This document shows positions 23,520 to 34,542 of a DNA stretch of 64,000 nt, piece by piece (the stretch's first letter is position 1; each line of letters opens with the position of its first letter). This DNA is from Azolla caroliniana (Eukaryota > Polypodiophyta). The DNA lies in the NCBI GenBank assembly GCA_043228905.1, contig JBHGNT010000010.1:744001-808000 (forward strand), given 5' to 3'. Position numbers and translations under genes: made by a program. The notes under the pieces are model-generated. The model searched no databases, was not told where the DNA came from, and saw only the letters and a list, made by a program, of their open reading frames with translations.

Positions 23520-24702
23520 AAGGGGAGCACTCCGGCGCTTAACGAGTTCGACGAGAGCAAGTACGGCGGGGAGTGGCTCCGGATCGGCGGGTTCCTGAAG
23601 ACAATGACACCGACCGTGGCGTGGACGAAGGAAGAGACCTACCGGATTCGGAAGAAAGCGTACCGATTCTTCCTACGAGATGGGTGCATCTGGAAACACC
23701 CGAAGAAGAGAAATGACGTTCCGCTCCGAGTAGTGGCGAAGAATGAGGAACAGGAGAAATTGTTGGCATCGTACCACGAAAGTCCCTGGATTGGGCACCG
23801 CGGGACGGGGGGCACATTCGAGAAGCTAAAGGGGAAGTACTGGTGTCCGGGACTATACTGGGACGTGCATCGGTTCGTGACGGCTTGCGAAAGCTGTGAG
23901 ATGCACTCCATAGTCCAACATCGGGACGAGCTCCACCCGAGCTACCCTCCGATTGTCCACTTCAAGTGGATGGTGGATCTGGTGACGATGCCGATGGGGG
24001 TAGGGCAGATGCGATATCTGGTGTTGGCTCGAGAGGACCTGATGAACCAGGTGGAAGGTCGAGCATTGCCGAACAAAACGACCGCGACCGTGTGTAGATT
24101 TCTGATTGAAGAATTGGTATGCCGGTACGGGTGCGTAGGAAAGATCGTTGCCGACCGCGGAGAATTGGACGCACAAGAGGCTGAGGAGTTAAACTCTCAC
24201 TCACCACGGCATACAATCCGGAGGCGAACAGGAAGGTGGAACGCAGACATGGGCCGATCGTCAAAGCGTTAGTTCAGGCATGTGGAGGCAAAGTCGGGAA
24301 CTGGGCGCGACTCTTAGCCTATGTGTTGTGGGCTGATCGAACTACGCACAGTTCGGGAACCGGGTTCATGCCGGCGGAGCTGATGTACAGGCAGAAGCCG
24401 GTCATGCCAATGGAGTGAACGACCTCCTCATGGGCCACGGTGGACTAGATAAACGAGATGAGCCGGGAGGAGCTGTTAGCGGCGTGGATCTGACAGCTTG
24501 AGCGAAGGCCAGAGGATGTGGAACAAGCCGCGGAAAAGCTACGGGCCACGAGGGTAAAGAACAAGGGACGATTCTATTGGACTCACTAACTAAGGTCGAA
24601 GAAAATCGAGGATGGCGACTGGGTTCTGGTATATGACAACAATCTCGATAACCAACACAAGGCGATGCGGAAGTTCGCAAGGAGGTGGTTCGGGCCTTAC
24701 GT
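23520..24702 (+). pseudogene. gypsy C integrase (continues at 35162-35345)
   Basis: Begins in frame after solo LTR F (TPALNEFDESKYGGEWLRIG; WTKEETYRIRKKAYRFFLRD). A zinc-binding HHCC region lies around YHESPWIGHRGTGG ... CESCEMHSIVQH (about 23770-23920). The core follows (HFKWMVDLVTMPMGVGQMRY; EELVCRYGCVGKIVADRGEL), then NPEA-type sequence and a C-terminal part ending RRWFGPYV at element D. The final part (SANDNGTYHLAEL ... SNPED stop) resumes beyond D at 35162-35345. In-frame stops near 24190, 24418 and 24590 make it nonfunctional. The codons of TACGTGGTGACA are split exactly by D. Confidence 0.87.
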
Positions 24703-25487
24703 TGTCACGTTGTTACGCGCGTGCGTGGAGAAAGGCGGGACCACGGGGGTCTTGGACTAGGGAGTGATGGAGCGTAGGAAGTCGTGCTTCACCGTTTCCG
24801 GGGCATCCCAGAAGCACACCGGAAGCAACCGAAGGGGGAGAGAGAGAGAGAGAGAGAGAGAGAGTGCGCGCTTAACACCGACTCACGCACACTCACTCAC
24901 ACACACACACACAGGCCAACCCGACTCACACCCTTAAGTACAGGAAGTGCAGGAAAGGGGAAGCACCCGACACCAACGAAGACGCGAATATACACAGACA
25001 GACACAAACGTATATATGTATATAAAAAAAAGAATACATTCCCGGCTTCGAGCCGTTCCAAGGCAGGTTACAGTAGTCGTCAGCTGCCAAGCCGCCGTCG
25101 GGGAGCTCACGGGCTCCTCGCGACGAGCGGGGTCTTGCGCAGGAGATGAGCTGAAGCAAACCCTAAGCGAACACGAAGGAGAAGAAGAAAAAGAAAAAGA
25201 AAAAGAAACTAACTCTAAACCTAATGGTATACCCTCTAATGCAAAATGGGCAACCCTTTCACAAAGGGCGTTCCCTTCCTTTTATAGAACAAGGAAAGGG
25301 ATGGGTTACAATGTGGGACAAATCCCGACTTACATGGGATCGTCTGCCCCGACTTGACCACTCTTCGGCGCCATAAAGGCGCCCTCGATATTCACACTAA
25401 ATGTACATGGGTGCGTACACACGCTGCACCCCGCCGATGTAGCCAATGTTTCCCGATTTCTGCCTCTGGCCGAAATTCTTCACGACA
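24703..25487 (-). repeat. 3' LTR of element D
   Basis: 785 bp. It contains a GA microsatellite (about 24837-24864), a CA run (about 24896-24913) and, read on the minus strand, a TTCTATAAAAGG TATA box near 25278. It differs from the other LTR at roughly ten sites plus repeat-length changes. Confidence 0.93.
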
Positions 25488-26320
25488 TCCGCCCCCACCT
25501 AACTACACGTCCACCGGTACGTGCCAAATCTGGTTGAAGGGTGAGCGATTTCAGCCGGTGAGAAACCGGTCTCCCGTGATCCGCATCTCGGCTCGTTGCC
25601 GGTTTGATCCGTCGGCTCCGAGTCTTCCTTCGCGCTCGCCCCCCCGTACGCTCGTTCGACCCGTCGATGGGTCCTCTACCGTGTAGTACTTCCGTTGGCC
25701 CTTGTTCGGCCGTATGAACGCCCCGCGTCCCGCCGCATGCCCGATGTCCTCCACTTGAGGCATGCCCGTAGTGGCCCGCTTGGCCTCTGTTGTCCAATCG
25801 CGTCGTCCCGATGCCGTCCTATGTCGTTTCGCGTTGCCCTCATCCTTTCGCCGCCACCTTCCTTCTCCATGGTCTTACATCGCCGCGTCGGCTCGAACCG
25901 CCATGGTCTCCGGAATAGTGTGGAGGATCCCTTTCCGGCCTTCTCCGCGCTACCTCCGAACCGCGCAACCTATCTCCGTGCTCGCCTTTCCGCTCCGGCA
26001 CCTCCATGTGCCACATACCCTCGTCCGTTGTTTGGCACTGCCTGTGTCGCACTTCGGTTCATTGCACGCCTTGTCGGCCCCCTTTTTGGCCAGATCGTGC
26101 ATCGCCGCTCACCCGCATACCGGTGTCCTTTGCATCCGAGGAACACCCCGTAGTAGCCCGCTTGGCCCTTCCCGTCTTCGTGCTGCCGCGATAGGTCCTG
26201 AGTCTTCCGCTTGCCGTCATCCCCTCGCCCCCACCAGCTTGTGACCCCGGGCTTGCCGTGTCAGTCTTCGCTACTTCGACGGAGCTACCGAGATCTACGA
26301 AGCGAGTGTGGAGGATCCTC
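25488..26320 (-). repeat. internal 3' part of element D
   Basis: GC-rich sequence between D's 3' LTR and copia E. Open frames on both strands are Arg/Ser/Pro-rich and without recognisable domains, typical of base composition rather than genes. Phrases such as CCGTAGTGGCCCGCTTGGCC recur in variant form (about 25767 and 26147), showing diverged tandem repeats. The TCCTC duplicated by E is at 26316-26320. Confidence 0.65.
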
Positions 26321-26621
26321 TGTTGTAGACAAGGCCGTGTCGATGCGGAAGATCAAGAAGCATTCGATTCGAGTTTGAGTACCTGCGTATGACAGTTTCC
26401 AAGATCGTGCACAGAGAGAGAGAGAGAGAGAGGAGGCACAAAAGACTCTTTCTATTCCATAGAAACAATAATACAACCAACCTTACAAAAAGGTTACTAG
26501 GTCACTTTATATAGTGACCGACTTAGGGCAACTACCATTTATGCTAATTACACAAATGGCCCAAACTTGAGCTATACAAAGGGATAGTGTGAATACGTCC
26601 ATTATACACTTGTATTCGACA
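26321..26621 (-). repeat. 3' LTR of copia E
   Basis: 301 bp, TGTCGAATACAAG ... CTACAACA on the minus strand. Identical to the 5' LTR at 31388-31688, including the ten-unit AG run. Confidence 0.96.
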
Positions 26622-26814
26622 CTCCCCCGTAATGGGCGTATACATGGGTTATCTAAGATTACACGTATAAACCTAGGTTCTCGGACATATCAGTTTTGTT
26701 CGAGTCGGCAGGGTCCGAAGGCAGAAGACCGGACTGGTCGGGTCGGAAGAGTTGAAGCCGATCATTAAGGAACTGATGTCGGTTGTCTGAAACCATCCTG
26801 CGCTGTGTCCGGCT

Positions 26815-29800
26815 CTAACCGGACTGGTTTGTCGTTACGCCCATCTGATGCCGAAGGGACCGAAAGCGGTCTGCCGAAAGACACTTGGTCATTCCATCTG
26901 CGACATTGTCGGTTGTGGATATTTTCTCTAGACCGATTTTCCCTGAAATGACGCAGTCCCGAACGAAGTGATATCGAACGTCGATATGTTTGGAGGCGTT
27001 GTGGTGAACCGGATTTTTCGACAAGGCAACAGCACCTTGATTGTCGCTATAGACAACTGGGGCCGAGTCATGGTCGACTTGTCGAAATGTGTGCGCCAGC
27101 CGGCCGAGCCACAAAGCTTCTTTTGCAGCGTCGGACGCAGCTACATATTCTGCTTCGGTCGTTGAGGTCGCTGTGCACTCCTGAAGTTTTGACTTCCACG
27201 AAATTGCTCCATTGCCGAATTTGAAGCAGTATCCAGTTGTTGATTTCCGACTGTCTATACAGCCGGCGAAGTCCGAGTCGGTGTAACCGACTACGCCTGA
27301 GGTTGAGTTCGGACCGAAAAGAATGTCGTGGTCTTTTGTGCCAGCCAGATATTTGAACACATGCTTGACTGCGTTCCAATGCGATCGGCCAAGATTGTGC
27401 ATAAATCTGCTAACGACTCCTACGGCATGAGAAATATCAGGCCGTGTCGCGACCATCAGGTACATAAGGGAGCCGACTGCCGGTGCATACGGTACCGACT
27501 TCATATCTTCCCCCTCCGGACCGGATGTCGGGCAGTCTCGCTGAGAGAGCCGAAGATTCATGGGGAGCGGGGTTGAAGCAGATTTGGCTGATTGCATGTT
27601 GAAGCGTTCCAAGACACGTCCGATATAGTCGGTCTGAGACAAAAAAAGATGTCGTTTATCACGATGCCGACTAATCTTCATGCCAAGTATGTGTCGTGCC
27701 GGACCGAGGTCCTTCATGGCAAGCTTCAACCGCAATTGCCGAATGAGATCGGCAAGTTCGCCTGCGTGGCGTCCAGAAATTAGCATGTCGTCCACGTAAA
27801 TGATGAGGAAGATGGGTGATCCATCTTGAGCTGTGTTGGTAAAAAGACAATGGTCCTCATCGCTTTTGGAGAAGCCGATCGATTGGATGAAGTCGTCGAA
27901 CTTCTTGTACCATTGTCGCAGTGCTTGTTTGAGGCCGTATAGACTCTTCCTGAGTCGGCAGACTAGATGTTCTTGGCCAGTTGCCACGAAGCCTTTTGGC
28001 TGCTCCATATAAATTTCCTCTTCAAGATCACCATGGAGGAAGGCTGTTTTGACATCTAGCTGAATCAGCTCCAAGTTGTCGGCTGCCACTACGCCGAGTA
28101 GAAAACGAAGGGTTGTCATTTTCACCACTGGTGAAAAAATCTCGTCGAAGTCGACGCCATATTCTTGTCGGAAGCCCTTCGCAACTAATCTGGCCTTGTA
28201 CTTTGGGGTGGTCGAATCAGACGTCTCTTTTAGTCGATAAACCCACTTGCAAGGAAGAGCACGTCGATTCTTAGGTAATTCGACCAGATCCCAAGTCTTG
28301 TTTGCCCGAATGGAGTGCATTTCCGACTCCATCGCCAGATGCCAGGTGGCTGAATCGACAGATGTCGATGCTTCTTCGTAAGACGTCGGTTCGCCGGCGT
28401 CGGTGAAGAAAATTCCAAGAGAATACCTCTCCGGAGGTTGCGACAGTCTCTCGGATCGTCGAGGTATGATTGGACTGGTCGTATCGGGTATCGAGGTCGG
28501 ATGGTCCGAAAGCGAATTGTTCTGCTGTGCCGAGTCAGAGTTGTCCGAGTCGGTAGTGTAAGGTTCAGCTACCCGTGAAGCTGACTGTGTGTTAAGAGCG
28601 GGGCCTTCTTGAAGGGTCGGCACATCGGAAAATGTTACCCTTCGGACTTCGATCGGTGTTTCGACTGATGGATTCATAGCCGACTCGTTGAACACAACGT
28701 CCGAACTTCGAACGATTTGTCTGCGTTCGGGGTCCCAGAGTCGGTATCCCATTTCGCCGTCTGATCCATATCCAAGGAAAATGCATTTCCTGGACCAAGG
28801 TGCAAGTTTTCGGCGATCATCTTTCGGAATAAGGGCGTACGCCTCGCATTCGAAGATCCTCAGCTTGTCGTAATTCGGCTTACTGCCGATCCATAGTTCC
28901 TGAGGAATTTGAAGTCCTAGAGGTCTGCTTGGCGACATATTGATTATGTGTACTGCCGTGAGTAGAGCCTCTGCCCAGAAGCCATCCGACAGTCCGGAGT
29001 GTTGGAGCATGGAAACTATCCGTTCTTGGATTGTCCGATTCATGCGTTCTGCAATCCCGTTTTGCTCCGGACTGTGTGGTGCCGTAAATTCACGTCGGAT
29101 GCTGCGTTGTTGGCAGAATTTGACGAATTCTTCTGATTTGAACTCTCCCCCATTGTCGATCCGAAAGCATTTCAGTTTTCGGTCAGTTTGATTTTCTACC
29201 ATAGCGAGCCAATCGGAGAAGATCGAGAAGACACGATCTTTGGTGCGAATTGGATAAGCCCACACCTTTCGAGTCGAATCATCAATAAAACTGACGAAGT
29301 AAGAGGCACCGCCGAGAGACTGATGCGGCATTGGGCCACAGACGTCCGAGTGGACTAAGTCGAGAGGTCTCGTTTCTCTTGGTGCTGATGTCGGGTGTGA
29401 TGCGGCTGCTTGTTTGCCATACTGGCAATGTTCGCAGAATTGATGGTCTGAGAAGGAGAGTTTAGGGATGTATCCGGCTCTAGATAGGTGCGTAATGCCG
29501 GCCTTGCTGAGGTGTCCTAATCTTCTGTGCCATAGTGATGACACAGGAATATCCACCAAAAACAGGTTACCCTCTCTGAGCGTAACATGTAACGGATACA
29601 ATGAGTGTATCTTGGGTCCTCTAGCAAGCAGGAGGTTCCCCCTGTGGAGTGTCCACCCTCCCGAAGAAAAACCGGCACGAATGCCGTCTTCATCTAGTTG
29701 TCCGACTGAGATCAATGGCCTTGAGAGCTCGGGTACATGTCGGACATTGTGAAGTACAAGTGTAGAGCCACCTGCAAGGTTGAGCTCTACTGTGCCGATT

Positions 29801-30846
29801 CCAATGATGTCACAGTGTTGCGAGTTGCCGACTCGAACTGAGTCGGAGTGACGGATCGTATATTGCCGAAATTGGGATCGATGAGGAGTCACGTGAAATG
29901 ACGCGCCCGAATCTAAGAGCCATGTGCTCGATTCTTCAGTCGTGAGCAGAACTTCTGATCCGACTGGATCTTCGATTGATAGTATATTCGGGTCGTTTGG
30001 TAGCACATCAACTGAGAAGCTGACGTAATGGATCTCCTCATGCCGGCCACTCTTCTTGTCTGATTTCTGAGACTTGTCGTTCTTGTTCTTGAGTGCGCGG
30101 CAGTCGGCTTTGATGTGTCCGGGTTTCTTGCAATAGTTGCAGATTCGATTATCCCGTGACTGGCTCCGTCTTTGCTGATTGTTCGGCTGCCGTGAGGAAT
30201 CTCTTCCTCGTATGTTCGATCGGTCTGTCGAACCTTGTACTACATAAGCGTCGTCTGTTGAGTCTTTGGCGAAAGACTTTCTCCGAGCTGCTTCGGTCAG
30301 GATTGCGCTCGTGACTTCGGAGTATTTAACAGCCGTGGTTGACGCGTTGCACACAGTTGTGACGAAAGTTTCCCATGATGAGGGAAGGCTGCTCATGAGT
30401 ATCATTGCTCTGAGTTCATCCTCGATTGCCGTCCCCTGAGATGAGATTTGGGAGCTTATGCTTTCGTACTCATTGAGATGTGCTTGAACCGAATCTGATT
30501 CCTTCATCCGCAGGTTGTAGAGGCGCCGGATCAGAAACATCTTCGTTGCAGCGACCTTCTTTTCGTAGGTGTCCGACAGTGTTTTCCACAGTTCGAATGC
30601 TGTCGTACACGATTGCACCGTAAAGTATACCGATTCCGATAGGTGCATCCGAATCGTGGCGCGGACGATTCTGTCCAGCTTCTGCCACTCAATTGGTTTG
30701 TATCCTTCTGGAGGTTCTTCATTTTCGATGGGATCGATTTGCCCCTTGACTATGAGATAGTCCTGCATTTGTTCCTTCCAGAAGTTGAAGTTCGATCCAT
30801 CGAACTTTCGTAGACTCATTTCTGACGAACCGGATGTTGATGTCAT
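26815..30846 (-). CDS. copia E Gag-Pol polyprotein
   Basis: A single uninterrupted frame of 1343 residues, the usual length for Ty1/copia. Domains in order: Gag (UBN2-like, residues ~10-200); zinc knuckle CNYCKKPGHIKADC (236-249); aspartic protease with LLDSGASFHVT (D312); GAG-pre-integrase zinc site H440, H445, C471, C474; integrase with D501 (HSDVCGP), D564 (FRIDNGGEF) and E600 (NGIAERMNRT), the exact D,D35E spacing; RT from about 870 with KWVYRLK, LDVKTAFLHGDL and YVDDMLISG; RNase H with GYTDSDFAGC, TTEAEYVAASDA and the C-terminal HIDVRYHFVRD. All catalytic residues expected for these domains are present. One oddity: YGLKQALRQW has Leu where copia RTs nearly always have Pro (YGLKQAPRQW), which might impair RT. 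The enzyme set makes and integrates the element's cDNA. Confidence 0.96.
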   Translation of the reverse strand: MTSTSGSSEMSLRKFDGSNFNFWKEQMQDYLIVKGQIDPIENEEPPEGYKPIEWQKLDRIVRATIRMHLSESVYFTVQSCTTAFELWKTLSDTYEKKVAATKMFLIRRLYNLRMKESDSVQAHLNEYESISSQISSQGTAIEDELRAMILMSSLPSSWETFVTTVCNASTTAVKYSEVTSAILTEAARRKSFAKDSTDDAYVVQGSTDRSNIRGRDSSRQPNNQQRRSQSRDNRICNYCKKPGHIKADCRALKNKNDKSQKSDKKSGRHEEIHYVSFSVDVLPNDPNILSIEDPVGSEVLLTTEESSTWLLDSGASFHVTPHRSQFRQYTIRHSDSVRVGNSQHCDIIGIGTVELNLAGGSTLVLHNVRHVPELSRPLISVGQLDEDGIRAGFSSGGWTLHRGNLLLARGPKIHSLYPLHVTLREGNLFLVDIPVSSLWHRRLGHLSKAGITHLSRAGYIPKLSFSDHQFCEHCQYGKQAAASHPTSAPRETRPLDLVHSDVCGPMPHQSLGGASYFVSFIDDSTRKVWAYPIRTKDRVFSIFSDWLAMVENQTDRKLKCFRIDNGGEFKSEEFVKFCQQRSIRREFTAPHSPEQNGIAERMNRTIQERIVSMLQHSGLSDGFWAEALLTAVHIINMSPSRPLGLQIPQELWIGSKPNYDKLRIFECEAYALIPKDDRRKLAPWSRKCIFLGYGSDGEMGYRLWDPERRQIVRSSDVVFNESAMNPSVETPIEVRRVTFSDVPTLQEGPALNTQSASRVAEPYTTDSDNSDSAQQNNSLSDHPTSIPDTTSPIIPRRSERLSQPPERYSLGIFFTDAGEPTSYEEASTSVDSATWHLAMESEMHSIRANKTWDLVELPKNRRALPCKWVYRLKETSDSTTPKYKARLVAKGFRQEYGVDFDEIFSPVVKMTTLRFLLGVVAADNLELIQLDVKTAFLHGDLEEEIYMEQPKGFVATGQEHLVCRLRKSLYGLKQALRQWYKKFDDFIQSIGFSKSDEDHCLFTNTAQDGSPIFLIIYVDDMLISGRHAGELADLIRQLRLKLAMKDLGPARHILGMKISRHRDKRHLFLSQTDYIGRVLERFNMQSAKSASTPLPMNLRLSQRDCPTSGPEGEDMKSVPYAPAVGSLMYLMVATRPDISHAVGVVSRFMHNLGRSHWNAVKHVFKYLAGTKDHDILFGPNSTSGVVGYTDSDFAGCIDSRKSTTGYCFKFGNGAISWKSKLQECTATSTTEAEYVAASDAAKEALWLGRLAHTFRQVDHDSAPVVYSDNQGAVALSKNPVHHNASKHIDVRYHFVRDCVISGKIGLEKISTTDNVADGMTKCLSADRFRSLRHQMGVTTNQSG

Positions 30847-31387
30847 GACTCTGCCCTAAGTCGGCTACGAACTTTCGTGAAGTGCAGCGATTTGGCCCAC
30901 TCAGTGTCGTTCTAGCCGGAGTTGGACACAAGTGATGTTGATTACGGAGAATCGGGGATTTGGTTCGGATTGACTACCGACAACTGTCTTAGTCGAGTTG
31001 AACCTAGATTTAACGATCCGACAGTACTTCAAGCCGATTCAGTTTCGGTTGACTGCAACAGTGAGAGCAATGGAACCGACTGGTCCTTCTGATTATTGTC
31101 CAATCGAATGAAACACGAACTGGGGTTGTCCTTGAAGTCGTCGTTGTGCAGAAAGCCCACCTCAAGCAGTTACGATCAGGGAAGTAGAGTACAGCCGACT
31201 GGCTTACTCCGAGTGATGATCTAACGCAGCGAGATTCAAGCTTGTGTTTGCCTACTTTCTTCTCTGTTTCTTCGAATGACGCAAGAGGCCGGATGCTTTG
31301 CAGACTAGGATGAAGCGAAAGGCCGAATACTGTGTAGGCTGAGACGACGGCCGACAGCGGGTTGAGGAACCTAGCTCTGATACCAGA

Positions 31388-31688
31388 TGTTGTAGACAAG
31401 GCCGTGTCGATGCGGAAGATCAAGAAGCATTCGATTCGAGTTTGAGTACCTGCGTATGACAGTTTCCAAGATCGTGCACAGAGAGAGAGAGAGAGAGAGG
31501 AGGCACAAAAGACTCTTTCTATTCCATAGAAACAATAATACAACCAACCTTACAAAAAGGTTACTAGGTCACTTTATATAGTGACCGACTTAGGGCAACT
31601 ACCATTTATGCTAATTACACAAATGGCCCAAACTTGAGCTATACAAAGGGATAGTGTGAATACGTCCATTATACACTTGTATTCGACA
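31388..31688 (-). repeat. 5' LTR of copia E
   Basis: 301 bp, identical to the 3' LTR. It holds the promoter (TATA box at 31572-31581) for the Gag-Pol transcript and is followed (minus strand) by TC and the PBS TGGTATCAGAGC (31374-31385). Confidence 0.95.
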
Positions 31689-33124
31689 TCCTCCTCCGGC
31701 CTCTCTTGCCATCCCCTGACTCCGGCCCTGTGCAGTCCACTAGGCTCTTGTCACCTCTTCCCCGGCACCTCTCTTGTGCCGTCTTTCGCTTCCTTCATTC
31801 GGCCCCGCCCGCGCCGAACACCGTCCCGTAGTCACGCTTCAATCCGGCCCGCGATGGCCATTTGCGAGACTCTTGTTCTGTTCCAAGTGTGCCTTTCCGG
31901 CCTGACACAGCTCCCCGTAGTTTGCCCCTACCGGCTCCTTCCGAAACCTCATGTCGTCGGGTCCCGTTCCCTGCCGCCATCAACCTTCTCTCTCGGTCTC
32001 ATGTTGCCACGTTGGCCGAACTGCCAGAGTCTCCGGATCGGTGTGAGGGTCCCATAGGACCAAACTCTGTTTCTATGCTTGCCGAAATTCGGGTGCCTTT
32101 GTTTTGAGTCACTCCCGGACTCTCCTCGTGTCTTCCGCGTAACCGGGTCCCGTTTCCCGCCGCCACCTTCCTTCTCCCTCGGTCTTACGTTGCCACGTTG
32201 GTAGAACAACCGGAGTCTTCAGAACCAGTGTGGGGATCCCGTAGGACCAGACTTCCTTACGCCCATTGCCTTCATCACCTTGCCGCCACCGTCAGTATCT
32301 TGGTCTTACGTCGAACGCGTTGCCGACTGTCGAAGTCTCTAGAACTGGTGTGAAGGATCCTCCTTGGGCCTCCGATTTGTAGACCCTGCCTTCGTCCCCT
32401 CGCCGCCACCGTCAGTATCTTGGTCTTACGTCGACCGCGTTGCCGACTGCCGAAGTCTCTAGAACCGGTGTGAAGGATCCTTTTTGGGCTTCCGATTTGT
32501 CTTGCCGACCCTGTCCCAGGTCGTCCTTTTCCGCATGCCGAGAGGGCGTTTTGTTCCGCACCCTCTCCCGTGGTACCAACATACCGTGTCCTCGGCCTCT
32601 TCGTAGGCCTGCTATCTTCCTCCCTCCCGGAATGGTCATCCGGGAGTCCGCTCCGCCCAGTTCTCGTCCAGGTCCGTTCGTCCTTCTCCGGATTGCCGAG
32701 TCCCGTTCTCCTGTCGCCACCGATCTCTCTTATAGGACTCACACCGGCACTCGGGCCTGCAGCCGGATCGGCGTAAGGAATCCCATAGGACCGGCTTTCA
32801 TTCTCTTTCCAAATCTCGACCTTCGCTTGGTCGGTCTTTCTCCCCATGTAAAAGAGGGCGGCTCGTCCCGCACCCCCTTCCGTGCCGGCACTTTTATGCC
32901 GAATCCGGCCCCGATCGAACGATCCACGACCGGATTACGCTCCACCCGTATCGAAATGCCGATCTCCTCGTGCCGCGTCCGTCCTTGGCCTCCTCGCAGG
33001 CCGTTTCCCATCCGACTTCGCTAGCATCGTGCCACGACTCCTCGGTACCGCCATCCATGTCCTCGGTCTTACATGGGCATACGGGCCCGAATGCCGAGTT
33101 ATCCGGAATCGGGTCCGTGGGCTT
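31689..33124 (-). repeat. element D: diverged tandem repeats downstream of gag
   Basis: GC-rich sequence built from repeated blocks. The clearest pair, about 120 bp each, starts near 32281 and 32402: both contain CCGCCACCGTCAGTATCTTG, GTTGCCGACTG, AAGTCTCTAGAAC and GGTGTGAAGGATCC. More diverged copies with the pattern GTTGCC...CCGGAGTCT...GGTGTG...GATCC lie near 31950-32250 and up to about 33250. Arg-rich open frames on either strand are by-products. No enzyme motif is visible. Confidence 0.75.
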
Positions 33125-34333
33125 TCATCTGTTCCTTCCCCGTATCGTCTCGCCGGTGATTCTTGGTCCATCGCCGCCGCCTTCCTCTGCTTGGGACTTA
33201 CGTGGGCACTCGGGCCCGACTGCCATCGTCTCGGGAGCAAGTGTGGGAAGGCACAAAGAATCGCCCGTCCGTTTTACGCTTTTGTCCGTAGCCACCGACT
33301 CTCCGTGGTCGGCGGTCGTCTTGTTACCAATCGCACAAGCCCCGCCTGGGCTTGCTTCTCCGATTTCCGGGATCTCGGGCTGACACGCCCGAAACCGTTG
33401 GTCCCAACGTTCCGATTCCGCGATCTGTATCTTGGCCTCGTCCTTGGCCGTTCTATCTCCGCAAGTCGAGAGGGAGTTTCGTTCCGCGCCCTCTCCCGTG
33501 GTACCATCGTACCGATCTTCCGCCGTCGCGTGGCGCAAGTCCGTCTTCTCAGTCTCAGCTTGCGGCTTCCGTCTTTCCTCTTCCTCGAGCATCGCCTCAA
33601 GAGCTGCGTACGCCTCCGCAATCCTGGCCCCAACGCCGACCCTTGCCGACTCTCTTTGCCGTTCGGCCTCTTCCCGTTGTGATGGCACGCCGTCGCGTAC
33701 CTTCCTCTTAGCCTTCTCGGCTCGCTCGTTGTCTAGCCGTTGGCACACCCTTCCGACCTTCGACCAGTCCTCCGTAAGCCCATTCGCTCCGTCATCATCT
33801 TCGAGCTCAATCCCGATGGCTTCTCGTTCCGCTCGGTCGATCGACCTGACGAACAAAAGGACTTTGTCCGCCCCCACCAAACCTTGTTCCCGCTCCGGGA
33901 GCCGAGCAAGCTGTCGCTCGAACTCTCGGAACGCCTTGGTCGCGCCCCGGTGGGTCTTTGCCGATGCTACCCACAGGTCAAAGTCGTGTCGTCCCCGGCT
34001 CTTCCGCCGTCCTCCGTATGCCTTCAGGAGCGCCTCTTCGAAGGCCTCCCACGAACTATGAGCCTCATGGAGCTTCTTTATTTCCGCATGCATCCGGACA
34101 GCCACGACCCGACAGAAGAACTCCAGCCTCAACGCCTCGTTTACGCCACGCTCCTCCATTTCCGCGTTGTAGGCTTCCAAGTAAGATGGGACTCTGTCCC
34201 CGCTGAAACGGCCGACTCTTTCGACCACTCGCTCAACCGCTTGTTGCGTTGCTTCTTGCCTCATCATCACTCGTGCCGATTCCAACACCACTTCGGCCAC
34301 CATCTCCGCGAGGTCGTCGTCTTCCAACTCCAT
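33125..34333 (-). CDS. element D Gag-like protein
   Basis: 402-residue open frame whose ATG lies about 37 bp inside D's 5' LTR, right after the PBS-like site. The N-terminal ~230 residues are an acidic, helical capsid-type domain: VERVGRFSGDRVPSYLEAYN, RLEFFCRVVAVRMHAEIK, DFDLWVASAKTHRGATKAF, EREQGLVGADKVLLFVRSID and NGLTEDWSKVGRVCQRLDNE. This is how the Gag of the plant gypsy lineage to which C belongs looks. The last ~150 residues are low-complexity and read into the tandem-repeat region, with no CCHC knuckle. The intact frame suggests it was under selection until recently or is young. It probably forms or joins virus-like particles; Pol would have to come from a C-type element in trans. 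That role is inference. Confidence 0.8.
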   Translation of the reverse strand: MELEDDDLAEMVAEVVLESARVMMRQEATQQAVERVVERVGRFSGDRVPSYLEAYNAEMEERGVNEALRLEFFCRVVAVRMHAEIKKLHEAHSSWEAFEEALLKAYGGRRKSRGRHDFDLWVASAKTHRGATKAFREFERQLARLPEREQGLVGADKVLLFVRSIDRAEREAIGIELEDDDGANGLTEDWSKVGRVCQRLDNERAEKAKRKVRDGVPSQREEAERQRESARVGVGARIAEAYAALEAMLEEEERRKPQAETEKTDLRHATAEDRYDGTTGEGAERNSLSTCGDRTAKDEAKIQIAESERWDQRFRACQPEIPEIGEASPGGACAIGNKTTADHGESVATDKSVKRTGDSLCLPTLAPETMAVGPECPRKSQAEEGGGDGPRITGETIRGRNR

Positions 34334-34370
34334 CCTCCCTTGCCGCCTTTCACGTCGGGTTCACCAAATA

Positions 34371-34500
34371 TGTCGCGTTGTTACGCGCGTGCGTGGAGAA
34401 AGGCGGGACCACGGGGGTCTTGGACTAGGGAGTGATGGAGCGTAGGAAGTCGTGCTTCACCGTTTCCGGGGCATCCCAGAAGCACACCGGAAGCAACCGA

Positions 34501-34542
<42 letters not shown>

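Larger units (their letters stand above)
26321..31688 (-). mobile_element. copia retrotransposon E, complete and apparently young
   Basis: 5368 bp. LTRs at 26321-26621 (3') and 31388-31688 (5') are both 301 bp, and I find no difference between them on a base-by-base read. Perfect TCCTC target duplication (26316-26320, 31689-31693). The PBS next to the 5' LTR reads TGGTATCAGAGC on the minus strand (initiator tRNA-Met type), and a purine run ACGGGGGAG precedes the 3' LTR. A CTATATAAAG TATA box lies in the LTR (31572-31581). One open frame encodes all Gag-Pol domains. This is the innermost and youngest layer of the nest. Confidence 0.96.

Noticed and set aside
25674-26244. Arg/Pro/Ser-rich open frames on both strands near copia E
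   Set aside because: GC-rich tandem-repeat interior of element D; overlapping frames on opposite strands, no motifs.
32275-33711. Long plus- and minus-strand open frames in D beside the gag frame
   Set aside because: Frames in diverged repeats or opposite to the D gag ORF; only the minus-strand 33125-34333 frame shows capsid-type sequence.
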